DNA of 64,000 nucleotides from CBDANZ01 sp965197865 (lineage in GTDB: Bacteria; Acidobacteriota; Vicinamibacteria; Vicinamibacterales; CAVVIG01): assembly GCA_965197865.1 (NCBI GenBank), contig CBDANZ010000005.1:496001-560000 (forward strand). The letters run 5' to 3'. Shown here in pieces: positions 1 to 7,960 of this stretch. Position 1 is the stretch's first letter, and every line of letters begins with the position of its first letter. Made by a program: the position numbers and the translations under genes. The notes under the pieces were generated by a model. The model made no database searches and was not told the DNA's origin. It worked only from the letters and a program-made list of their open reading frames with translations.

Positions 1-1284
1 GGTGGAGCCTTTCCGGCATTCTTGCTGTCTCTGGCCCTGGCCGCCTGCAGCGGGGGTACGGGCGCTCAATCGGGCGGGCCGGCAGTGCCGTTCAAGCTCG
101 GAACGTTCGAGCGCGCGGGGACACCCTTTCTGGGACTTGCCATTCAAGATGATCAGATCGTCAACATCGGCCAGGCCAATGCGGAGTTCGGGAGCAGCAA
201 TGCCGCCGGGCCGAAGCTGACGGTACCGACCGACATGGCATAGCTCATCAGCAGATACGATGCCGAGTGGGGAAGCCGCCTGGCCGCGATCGCTCGGAGC
301 GTGTCCGCCGCTGCGAGTGTCCCTGCATACGTTTACGCGATCGACAGCCTCGCAACGCTGCCTCCGGTCCGACCGTCGATCATTCTGAATGGCGGCGACA
401 ACTATGCCGAGCACACGGAAGGAATCGCTGCGCAGCAGCAACGGGAAGGTGGCGCTCCAGAACCAACCAGCTCGGCTGTTTCGGCGCCGGGAATCTGGGA
501 GCGCGAGGCGGGCGACAATCGCAGCAATCCGTATCTCTTCATCAAGTCCCCTAGCAGTCCGTGGTGAAAGTCGGGCGCTGCACCGAGACGAGCGAGGCGC
601 CTCGCGGGCAAGGCGCGACGACCGAGAATACCGCCTGTATTTGATGGAGGAGCAACGCAGGCCACGAGGATGCATCGCTCGTCTCGGTGCAGCGCCCGAC
701 TTTCACCACGGACTGCTAGTGTCGTCACCGGGGCGTTTGCTCCAATCGTGGTACCCCGAAGCCGGACGAACATCGACTTCGAGTGCGAGTTCGCCGTCGA
801 GATCGGCAGCTCGGCCAAGTACGTGCCGCTTGCCAGCGCCGCAGATTACATCTTCGGGTACACGATCGAGATTGACGTCTCGGATCGAGGCGGTCGCGGC
901 GATCGGAAGATGGGCGGATCCGACTGGCTCGTCAGCAAGAACCATGACACGTTCGGGCCGCTGGGTCCGTTCATCGTGCCGAAGGAATTCTTGCCCGAGC
1001 CGATGAACACACGGCACACGTTCGCGCTCAACGATCGGGTGATGCAAGATTCAAACACCAGCCGGATGACCCACAACATCTACGAGCTGGTGCACTACGC
1101 ATCGAACATCCTGACGCTCCACTCCGGGGACATCATCGCTGGCGGCAGTCCGGCGGGCACGAACATCGAGCGCGCGGAACCGCGCTGGATGCGCGCAGGC
1201 GACACGGCCGTGTGCACGATTGAAGGCGTTGGCACGCAACGGCACCCTGTGGTTGCCGACGACTCGGTGCAGTCGACGCAATAG
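1..1284 (+). pseudogene. FAA-hydrolase family lipoprotein, interrupted by a MITE
   Basis: The gene runs off the left edge of the window. The first residues form a lipoprotein signal with an LAAC lipobox, followed by about 400 codons in one frame. The C-terminal part has the fumarylacetoacetate-hydrolase look: a metal-site segment FECEFAVEIG, then SDWLVSKNHDTFGPLGPF, GDIIAGGSPAGT and a final GDTAVCTIEGVG. Known members cleave or decarboxylate acylpyruvate-like acids with a divalent metal. Two lesions are visible: an in-frame TAG at 241-243 and a 169-bp palindromic element at 551-719 that carries a stop. If one CTAG copy is kept and the rest of the element removed, the frame joins cleanly (KSP then SVVTGAF), so the gene was whole before insertion. 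The substrate cannot be told. Confidence 0.8.
551..719. mobile_element. MITE copy 1, 45-bp perfect terminal inverted repeats
   Basis: This 169-bp element begins CTAGCAGTCCGTGGTGAAAG and ends with its exact complement. The arms 551-595 and 675-719 are perfect inverted repeats of 45 bp, so the strand could fold into a long hairpin. No protein is encoded. Taking CTAG as the target duplication restores the host reading frame. A second copy with the same core in the opposite orientation lies at 35580-37126, split by an IS1111-type element. No full-length partner with these ends is in the window, so the transposase that moves it is unknown. Confidence 0.85.
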
Positions 1285-1326
1285 GCGCGCAGCAGATGTA
1301 AGCCGCGCCGGGGCGTGGCGCGTCAG

Positions 1327-1569
1327 CTAGCGTGTCAGGTGGCGTGACAGCACTCCGCACGGAGTAGGTCCGCCTGCTGTCTGTCGCGTCGGCTGGAGGA
1401 GCCGCTGCTTCGCCGTCTTGTCGCGGGTCAGCTCCGGGGGCAGCAGCTTGATCGCCACCGTGCGTTTAAGGCGCGGGTCCATGGCCTCGTAGACGACGCC
1501 CATGCCACCGCTACCGAGCTGCGCGCGGATCGCATGCGGGCCGAGCGAGGTACCGGGAACGAGGGACAT
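1327..1569 (-). pseudogene. Ser/Thr protein kinase, N-terminal fragment
   Basis: The 80 codons begin with the usual start of acidobacterial PknB-like kinases (MSLVPGTSLGPH). They contain the glycine-rich loop LGSGGMGVVYEA and the VAIKLLP segment with the ATP-binding lysine. After about 55 residues the similarity stops, and there is no catalytic loop, DFG motif or transmembrane segment. A full kinase of this class is several hundred residues. The cut end faces the broken FAA-hydrolase gene, so the rest was probably lost in a rearrangement. The product cannot be an active kinase. Confidence 0.75.
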
Positions 1570-1942
1570 TGGACAAGAGTAGTCATTCTAGTGCTAAGGA
1601 TGTCACGTTGACGGGATTCGCTTAGTCGACTGCCAAGATGTGAGACTGGACGCGGTCTCTCGCGCGCGGTATGTTGCGTCCGAGATCAGAAGGGTGCCCT
1701 CAGCTTGACAGGTCGACGTTGAGGAGACGGTCGAACGCCAACAGCAGCGTCCGAAAGCGTTTGATCAACCGCCGATGAGCGTGTCATGGGCTAGCTGGCG
1801 GGCGCGCATACCTCTATCCTTGGCGACAAGGCATTAGTAATTGCGGTGCGCCCGAGTCTTGGACATGTCCCCCTTCGCCGATCTGCGTGGTGATTTCGTA
1901 GACGCCTAGGCGGGTGCCGAGGGTGAGGAGCATATCGGTCAG
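1570..1942. other. Intergenic stretch, no gene recognised
   Basis: No reading frame here has recognisable protein character, and I see no RNA gene or clear repeat. It separates the divergent kinase fragment from the 3' end of the M20 peptidase gene and may hold degraded coding remains. Confidence 0.5.
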
Positions 1943-3352
1943 CTAGCGGGTGGCTGCAACCGCCATCACGACTTCCCAAGTGAAGCGCATGAAATCGTAC
2001 AGAGACGTTTCCGGCAGACGCTCCACGTCGCTGTGGGCACCGTAGTTGGTTCGGTCGTCGACCGTGGTCGCGGGTCCGATCCCGTAGCTCTGAATACCGC
2101 GCGCGCGGAGGAAAGCCATGTCGGTGGCTCCGTTCAGCATGGTCGGCAACGTGGTGGAGCCAGTGTAAAGCCGCTGGGCTACCGTCTCCAGAGCGCGGAA
2201 CATCTCATTGTCGAGTCCGGAAGGGGCCGTAGGCGGGCGCAGACCCTCGGTGAGCCGCTCGATTCTCACGGAAGGGTCGGCGATGAGCGTCTGCATCTGT
2301 TCGAAGAAGGCCTCTACATCTTCGCCGGGTGCCATGCGAATGTCGATCGTCGCTTCGGCCTCAGAGGGAATCACGTTCGCGCGAAAGCCACCGCTCACGA
2401 TCGTCGGTACCACTGAGGTCCTGAGCATCGAGTAGTGAGGGGGTTCGTGTTCGGCGAAATAACGCTGAACGACCGCGGACCGCTCGGGATCGGTGAGCCC
2501 AGTGTAGCGAACCGCCTGTTCCGGCGGGCTGACGGCGGCCAGCCGTTCGAAGTATGCCCGGGTGGTCTCGTTGAGCCGCATCGGGGTCTGCCATGCCCCG
2601 AGTTTCGCCACCGCGGCGGCCAGATGGACGAGGGCGTTGTCGATGCGCGGGACAGACCCGTGTCCCGAGGGTCCGTTCACCACGAGCCGCGCGCGGCGCG
2701 GAAGTTTCTCGGTGGTAGACACTGCGATCTTGGTGACTTGCCCATCCTGATCGCGTTCACCGCCTCCACCTTCCGCCAACACGTACTCGGCATCGATGGC
2801 GTCGAAGTGTCGATTCACCATGAACTCGATGCCTGGCGCCGTGGTTCCCTCTTCCCCGGCTTCGGCGAGGAAGATCACGTCCCGGTCGAGCGCGGTGTGG
2901 CTACGCGCGAGCAGCAGCATCAGCATGAGGTTGGTGGCCAGATTGTCTTTGTCGTCGACAGCGCCGCGTCCCCACACGTAGCCGTCCCGGAGGACCGCGC
3001 CAAAGGGGTCCACCGGCCACTTGTCGCGCTGCACTCCGACCACATCGGTATGTGCCATGATCAGCACAGGGCGCTTGGAGCCATTGCCTCGAATACGCGC
3101 CACTAAGTTCGCTCGCGCCGGTTCGAGCGCAAATACCCGGGTTGTGATTCCCTCGGCATCAAGGATTGATTTGAGGTAATCCACCACCTGGGTCTCATTG
3201 CCGGGTGGGTTGCGCGAGTCGATCTGGAGCAGCGCGCGGAAATGGCGTAGAAGTTCGGGTCGCTGCGCCGGCCAGTCGATCGACCGACCCTGAGCGAGTG
3301 CGGAAGCTGCCGGGAAGCAACTCAGAATCAGTAACCAAGTAACTCTCCTCAT
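1943..3352 (-). CDS. Secreted M20-family metallopeptidase
   Basis: This 469-residue protein starts with a Sec signal peptide (MRRVTWLLILSCFPAASALAQ). It carries the M20 zinc-site motifs in order: MAHTDVV near residue 100 (first His and Asp), GRGAVDDKDN near 135 (bridging Asp), LAEAGEEGT near 165 (catalytic and ligand Glu pair), a dimerisation domain with STTEKLPRRARLVVNGPSGH, and the C-terminal ligand His in YGAHSDVERLPE. The family removes amino acids or acyl groups from peptides and amides. The signal peptide places it in the periplasm. Length and motifs are normal, so it looks intact. No operon partner is seen. Confidence 0.9.
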   Translation of the reverse strand: MRRVTWLLILSCFPAASALAQGRSIDWPAQRPELLRHFRALLQIDSRNPPGNETQVVDYLKSILDAEGITTRVFALEPARANLVARIRGNGSKRPVLIMAHTDVVGVQRDKWPVDPFGAVLRDGYVWGRGAVDDKDNLATNLMLMLLLARSHTALDRDVIFLAEAGEEGTTAPGIEFMVNRHFDAIDAEYVLAEGGGGERDQDGQVTKIAVSTTEKLPRRARLVVNGPSGHGSVPRIDNALVHLAAAVAKLGAWQTPMRLNETTRAYFERLAAVSPPEQAVRYTGLTDPERSAVVQRYFAEHEPPHYSMLRTSVVPTIVSGGFRANVIPSEAEATIDIRMAPGEDVEAFFEQMQTLIADPSVRIERLTEGLRPPTAPSGLDNEMFRALETVAQRLYTGSTTLPTMLNGATDMAFLRARGIQSYGIGPATTVDDRTNYGAHSDVERLPETSLYDFMRFTWEVVMAVAATR

Positions 3353-3591
3353 AAGTTCCTCTGCATCGCTTCTCTAAGGACGAGACAACGGACCGGACCG
3401 ACACCTCTCGTCAACACAAGGATTCTTCTCAGACCCACGCTCGCCCTGTGGGACGGCTCCTGAATACTCTCTCGAGCGCAGGCGTGTGGTGAAAAACGTC
3501 GTCGTGGCCGTCCCACAGGGACAATTTCGGGGATACTCTCAGCCTGAGAGCGTTAGCAAGAGGCAGCCACGCAGTGATCGTCCCAATGTTT

Positions 3592-3681
3592 TGGCGGAGG
3601 GAGAGGGATTCGAACCCCCGGTACGGTTGCCCGTACAGTGGTTTTCAAGACCACCGCCATCGACCACTCGGCCATCCCTCC
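3592..3681 (-). tRNA. tRNA-Ser (anticodon UGA)
   Basis: On the minus strand the cloverleaf is complete. The acceptor stem pairs 3675-3681 with 3596-3602 over 7 bp, the anticodon loop reads CTTGAAA with anticodon TGA, there is a long variable arm (TGTACGG/CCGTACC) typical of serine tRNA, and the T arm contains GGTTCGAATCC. The discriminator base is G, and CCA appears to be encoded. It reads UCA and wobble UCN codons. Confidence 0.95.
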
Positions 3682-3756
3682 GCGGCGAAATGTGGCCAGA
3701 ATTCGCGAGATCTGCCGTCGCGTTGCACTTCGGCTGGTGCCAAGTGTAACCGACGT

Positions 3757-3810
3757 GTAACCATCACAGACGCGCGCCAAAGCCGGCCGTTCGCCATTGT
3801 ATCGCTCACG
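3757..3810. repeat. Dispersed about 54-bp repeat, copy A
   Basis: From GTAACCATCACAGAC to ATCGCTCACG this stretch closely matches 31204-31256, with a handful of differences including a short indel. The shared core is CGCCAAAGCCGGC(C/T)GTTCGCCATTGTATCGCTCACG. It contains the stop codon of the neighbouring minus-strand gene. No coding explanation is obvious, and it may be the end of an unrecognised mobile element. Confidence 0.6.
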
Positions 3811-4770
3811 CTGCTACGCGGGCCGCAGGCATGTTGTCCCTCAGCCGGGTGCCGAAGGGTTTCCACGCCGGATTGTTATCAGGAACGACGCTCATCACGC
3901 TCGGCGTGTAGATCGTGTCAACTCCGAAATCGTTCAGGAGCCGCAGCGTCATCACCGGTGGGACCACGCTGAAGAACATCATCCGGCGAGATACAGGCTC
4001 GTACTCCTTGCAGAATTCCTTGATCTGTTCAGCGTCGGTGTCGAATCACAGGTTGTACCCGGTTGCATCCTTCGTTTCAAATGCGTCAGCGTAGCAGCGC
4101 ACTGAGCCGATGCCAGGATGCGTGATGTCGCAGACCTTTCGATAGCAGCCCATGATGTCTACCGATTCCGTGGCGAGCGATTTGAGGTACTCTGTTGTGT
4201 CCTCCGCCCGAAGCGCCGGGTCCACGTGTTCACCCTTCGCGACGTAGCCTGCGTGCGTAAAGTGGATGAGCGCGTCCTCGAGGTCCTTGAAGAGCATCGG
4301 CTGTTCGATCGTCTTTGAGAGCGCCGCCCGGATGACCGTGTGGAAGTCAGCGAGTAGTCATGGAATGGACCGAAACGTGTGGTAGCTGTCTGCTGCGGCT
4401 TCTAGGTAGCCTGGGTACGCGGCGTTGAATGCGGTGAAGTGTGGATCATCAGAAAAGGCGAGCATCGCGTTAATCCAGCGCGCCGTCCGGGTCAAGCTCG
4501 TTGAGGCTGCGAAGTGCGCTCGATACAGGATCTCAAGCCAGTAAATGCGCTGGCCTTCCAGCCAGTCCTCCTTGGCGACGACACCGAACCGCTCGGGCGA
4601 CGTGAACTCATATTCATGCTCGCCGATGCCCTCGAGGACCTCAGTGATTATCGGAATATGCGATGCCGCCGCGGCTCCGAAGACGTCTGCCGGTTCCATT
4701 TCGCCTGTTCCGATCTGTCGCAGGAAGGCTAGACGAACAGTTCCTGTATGTAAAGTCGGACGGCCACTAC
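3806..4770 (-). pseudogene. Unrecognised protein, open except for two in-frame UGA codons
   Basis: Reading leftward from about 4770, one frame stays open for roughly 315 codons apart from TGA codons near 4356 (after YHTFRSIP) and near 4044 (after DATGYNL). The translation has normal composition throughout, for example VLEGIGEHEYEFTSPERFG, DIMGCYRKVCDITHPGIGS and VPPVMTLRLLNDFGVDTIY, and there is no frameshift. I do not recognise the family. Both stops could be TGG-to-TGA changes, since tryptophan fits each context. The true start is uncertain; MEPADVF at 4699 is the first ATG. Treated as a lightly damaged gene. Confidence 0.5.
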
Positions 4771-5253
4771 GCCCGCGTCACAGCTACAGAGGGGGCGTGA
4801 CCCATGAGTGGCCACGGGCGACACATCAATAGGCGAGATCTGGCTAATCTCGAAAGGCTCAATTTCCTAGGCTTCCCACCAAGACACCGGATGAAAGGCC
4901 AATTTCCAGGACCACAAGAATCGCTCCGCTCGACGCCTCCGTTTCTCGGCACCCAGCCGTATAATCCTGCGGCCGGCCCGCGCATCGACAGCAGCGTCGA
5001 CATGCCCGGCCAGCCAGCCGGGGAGGACCCGTTTGACGATCAGGTCATTGATACGACCGCCGTGCCGTTGCTCGCCGATTGATAACTGCTCGTGGCCCGT
5101 GAGAGGGCGGCCTGCTAATCTAGCTGGAGTCTGGTATCCCGAGTTGACCACCTGCGGAGCTTGTTTCTGGCTTCGCCATGCTCTCCGCTGGCAGCTCTCT
5201 AAGTTTTGAATCATCGTGGCAGGATTCATCAACCCCGTATGAAGGAGGTCACC
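4771..5253. other. Region with no recognised gene; promoter-like TATAAT at 4960-4965
   Basis: A 92-codon frame at 4804-5082 on the plus strand ends in acidic, Pro/Asp-rich sequence, but it has no family I know and no clear ribosome site. The 13 bases AGCCGTATAATCC at 4956-4968 recur exactly at 37303-37315, upstream of a kinase remnant, so this is likely a conserved promoter -10 element left without its gene. Confidence 0.4.
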
Positions 5254-5790
5254 GTGAAGCATGCTGCTCGAATCGCTGCCCTTGTTTGCGCCATCACCGC
5301 CCTCGCTGCGCCATCATTCGCCCAGGCCTCCCTGAAGGCCGAGATGTTAACGGACTGGTCTCGTCTGAAGGACACGATGACCAAGATCGCCAATGAGATG
5401 CCGGCGGACAAGTACGACACCAAGCCGACCGAGGCCCAGCAGACCTTCGCCGAGCGCGTCGTGCACGTCGCGGGCGCGAACAACCGGTTCCTCGGCGCGA
5501 TCGGTGGCATGGCGAAAGCCCCCGCGCTCGACGCCAAGTCTGCGACGATGTCGAAGGCGGCCGCGGTTAAGGCGCTGGCAGATTCGTTCGACTACGGCAT
5601 CGCGCTCTTGAATGAGTTGAACGACCAGACGATCGTGCAGGCGGCTCCGACGGCACCGAGATTTCTCGGCCCCTCGACGCGCGCCCGCATCTTCACGTTT
5701 CTCATCGGCCACACCTGGGACATCTACGGCCAACTGGCCGTGTATCTGCGTCTGAACGGCGGCGTGCCGCCAGCCAGCCAGAGGCCCTAG
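5254..5790 (+). CDS. Secreted DinB-family protein
   Basis: GTG at 5254 is chosen because GAAGGAGG lies 7-8 bases upstream. The 178-residue product starts with a signal peptide (KHAARIAALVCAITALAAPSFAQA) and then a four-helix DinB-like domain: DWSRLKDTMTKIANEMPADKYDTKPT, a helix containing a conserved His (FAERVVHVAGANNRFLG) and a last helix with IGHTWDIYGQLAVYLRLNG. DinB/YfiT proteins use three histidines to bind a metal and include thiol-dependent transferases. Export to the periplasm is typical of acidobacterial paralogues. The substrate is unknown. Confidence 0.85.
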   Translation: MKHAARIAALVCAITALAAPSFAQASLKAEMLTDWSRLKDTMTKIANEMPADKYDTKPTEAQQTFAERVVHVAGANNRFLGAIGGMAKAPALDAKSATMSKAAAVKALADSFDYGIALLNELNDQTIVQAAPTAPRFLGPSTRARIFTFLIGHTWDIYGQLAVYLRLNGGVPPASQRP

Positions 5791-5805
5791 CTGCTGAAGA
5801 AGGGA

Positions 5806-6046
5806 CTAAGGTACGACCGTCTGTACAAAGTCGAAGAAGGAGCCACCCAAAGTTCCATTCGAATCGTTGTCGACGACCATGAACCAGACGTACGAATCAG
5901 CCGGAGGGACGGAACTATCCGGCAGGTTGATGGGGCGGCGCCGAACAGCCGGCCGCCCTTGACAGCAAGTTCAAACGGCTGGGCGGCAGCCGGCGTCACC
6001 GCGCACATCAGGACGGCGGCGACAAGCCCGGCCGAGCCGGTGATCC
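5806..6046 (-). pseudogene. Small secreted protein remnant, frameshifted
   Basis: On the minus strand an AAGGAGG motif is followed by signal-peptide-like sequence (GLVAAVLMCAVTPAAAQPFE) in one frame. After the GC-rich run near 5940 the coding signal moves to another frame (SVPPADSYVWFMVVDNDSNG, ending in TVVP and TAG at 5806-5808). Both halves have natural composition, which suggests one short exported protein of about 75 residues with a single-base shift. No start codon fits well. The family is unknown. Confidence 0.4.
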
Positions 6047-6214
6047 TCCTTGTATCTCACGCTCGCCGCGTGAGGTCGGAGCCTTCGATACGCATCGGCC
6101 GAAGATTGACCCACTACCCAGGCCTCCTGGAAGTTGACCGTATTCATCTTGACAGGCTAGTGTGATTGTGCCTCGGAACGCTGAGTAACCGAGTCGCGAC
6201 CTGGGAGGCAATCC

Positions 6215-7465
6215 GTGTGGCATCAATTACGTCGTTCCTTGGCGGCAGTGTTTCTCTGCGTGATCGCTTCCGTGGCGGCGCAGGCGCCACGGGGCCGGCC
6301 GGTCCAGCCGATTCAGCTGCCGGAAGGGCGGGGCCAAGAGGTGGTGCAGGCCAACTGCACGGCCTGTCACGGACTCAACCTGACTACGCGCGCCGCTGGG
6401 TACAACCAGGAGGGATGGCGGCGCGTGATCGAGTCGATGGTGGCGCTGCCCGACGCGCAAATGGCGCAGGCGACGCAATACTTGGCCATGCACTTTCCGG
6501 AGAAGCCGGTGCGGCGCCCCACCCTCGTGACGGGCGACGCGAAGGTCACCTTCAAGGAGTGGATGGCGCCCACACTCGGCCAGCGCGTTCGCGATCCGCT
6601 GCAGATGGCGGACGGCACCATCTGGTGGACGGGGATGTACGGGAACCTCCTCGGGCGGCTGAACCTCGCGACCGGCGAGATGAAGGAGTTCCCGCTGCCG
6701 AAAGGCGCGCGCCCGCACGGGATCGTCGCCGACCGGGACGGCAACATTTGGTACACGGGAAACGGCAACGGGACGGTCGGCAAGCTCGTGCCCGATACGA
6801 GCGAGATCACCGAGTACCACATGCCTCTTGTGGCCGCCCGGGATCCTCACACGCCGATCTTCGACCAGAAGGGAACTCTCTGGTTCACCCTCCAGAGCAG
6901 CAACATGGTGGGCCGCCTGATTCCCTCCACGGGCGAGATCAAGCTGGTGACCGTGCGGACCCCGAATGGGCGCCCGTACGGCATCAAGGTGGACTCCCAA
7001 GGTACGCCGTGGTTCGCCTACAATGGCAGCAACAGGCTGGGCAGCATTGATCCGCAGACCATGGAAATCCGTGAGCATCCCATGCCGAACCCGGCGACGA
7101 CGATCCGCCGGCTCGCGTTCGCGAGTGACGGTGTGATTTGGTACGTCGATTCCTCCCGCGGCTATCTCGGTCGCTTCAATCCGAAGACCGGCGAGCAGAA
7201 AGACTGGCCGTCGCCCAGCGGACCGTTGTCGCGCCCATATGCGATCGCCGTCGTGGACGACATCGTCTGGTACAACGAGTCGGGCATGCGGCCGGATGCG
7301 CTCGTCCGGTTCGATCCCAAGACCGAAAGATTCCAGAGCTGGGCCATCCCGTCAGGCGTCGGCATCATCCGGCACATGACCGTGTCGCCGCAGGGCAACC
7401 TGGTCTTCCATCAAAGCAGCAGCAACCGCGTTGGCTTGGCGATCATTGGAGACGACGACAGATAG
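6215..7465 (+). CDS. Cytochrome c / Vgb-type beta-propeller fusion, exported
   Basis: GTG at 6215 follows GGGAGG at 6203-6208. The 416-residue protein has a signal peptide (LAAVFLCVIASVAAQA) and a short cytochrome c domain with the haem motif CTACHG near residue 48. From about residue 115 it is a streptogramin-lyase-like propeller with repeating blades such as ADRDGNIWYTGNGNGTVGKL, FDQKGTLWFTLQSSNMVGRL and ASDGVIWYVDSSRGYLGRF. Vgb propellers open lactone rings, and the environmental haem-fused versions are not well characterised. The cytochrome domain suggests electron transfer linked to a periplasmic oxidation, but this is inference. The gene is intact and stands alone. Confidence 0.85.
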   Translation: MWHQLRRSLAAVFLCVIASVAAQAPRGRPVQPIQLPEGRGQEVVQANCTACHGLNLTTRAAGYNQEGWRRVIESMVALPDAQMAQATQYLAMHFPEKPVRRPTLVTGDAKVTFKEWMAPTLGQRVRDPLQMADGTIWWTGMYGNLLGRLNLATGEMKEFPLPKGARPHGIVADRDGNIWYTGNGNGTVGKLVPDTSEITEYHMPLVAARDPHTPIFDQKGTLWFTLQSSNMVGRLIPSTGEIKLVTVRTPNGRPYGIKVDSQGTPWFAYNGSNRLGSIDPQTMEIREHPMPNPATTIRRLAFASDGVIWYVDSSRGYLGRFNPKTGEQKDWPSPSGPLSRPYAIAVVDDIVWYNESGMRPDALVRFDPKTERFQSWAIPSGVGIIRHMTVSPQGNLVFHQSSSNRVGLAIIGDDDR

Positions 7466-7599
7466 GCGGCGCCCTCAGGACGGAGCACCAAGGACTGCCT
7501 ACCGCAACAGAAGCCTCGAAGATTCGTGCGCCTACGCGGGGTTTCGTTTCTCCGTACAATCGGGGCATTCACGACCCATGGCCCTGCCCCCCGCTCTGA

Positions 7600-7767
7600 G
7601 TGAGGATAGTCATAAAGAAGTGGCGCTATTGTTCGCTCGCGTTCGCGCTCCTGTTCCTGATCGCGGCCAGTACGCCGCCCGCTGTGGCGCAGGACGCCGA
7701 TGGTCAGATCAACGGCGTGGGAGAGACCCAGGAAGCCCCGCGGGCTCAGGCGGTGGTGAGCTCTTAG
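7600..7767 (+). CDS. Putative short secreted peptide or N-terminal fragment
   Basis: From GTG at 7600 there are 55 codons with a strong signal peptide (RYCSLAFALLFLIAASTPPAVAQ) and a short Gln/Gly/Ala-rich tail ending at TAG 7765-7767. No good ribosome site precedes it. It may be a genuine small exported peptide, or the surviving start of a larger outer-membrane protein gene whose body has been lost. Confidence 0.35.
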   Translation: MRIVIKKWRYCSLAFALLFLIAASTPPAVAQDADGQINGVGETQEAPRAQAVVSS

Positions 7768-7960
7768 TGTCTCGAATCGGATGACCGAGCTTGGCAGGCC
7801 AGAGTCGTACAGCATTGGTCGGTGACGCCCCCCAGGTTTGGGGTCGCCGAGAGTCAGTTCCTAATTCATGCACCAACGCCCCAAATGGCCGAAGCCGATG
7901 AACAAGAACCGACCCCCAGGTGTTCGTTTCCTTTAGGGGCAGTTACTCCGAGACTGGACG

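Noticed and set aside
6166..7050. Long Arg/Pro-rich frames antisense or shifted within the cytochrome/propeller gene
   Set aside because: They are high-GC shadows of a gene with clear domains, signal peptide and ribosome site.
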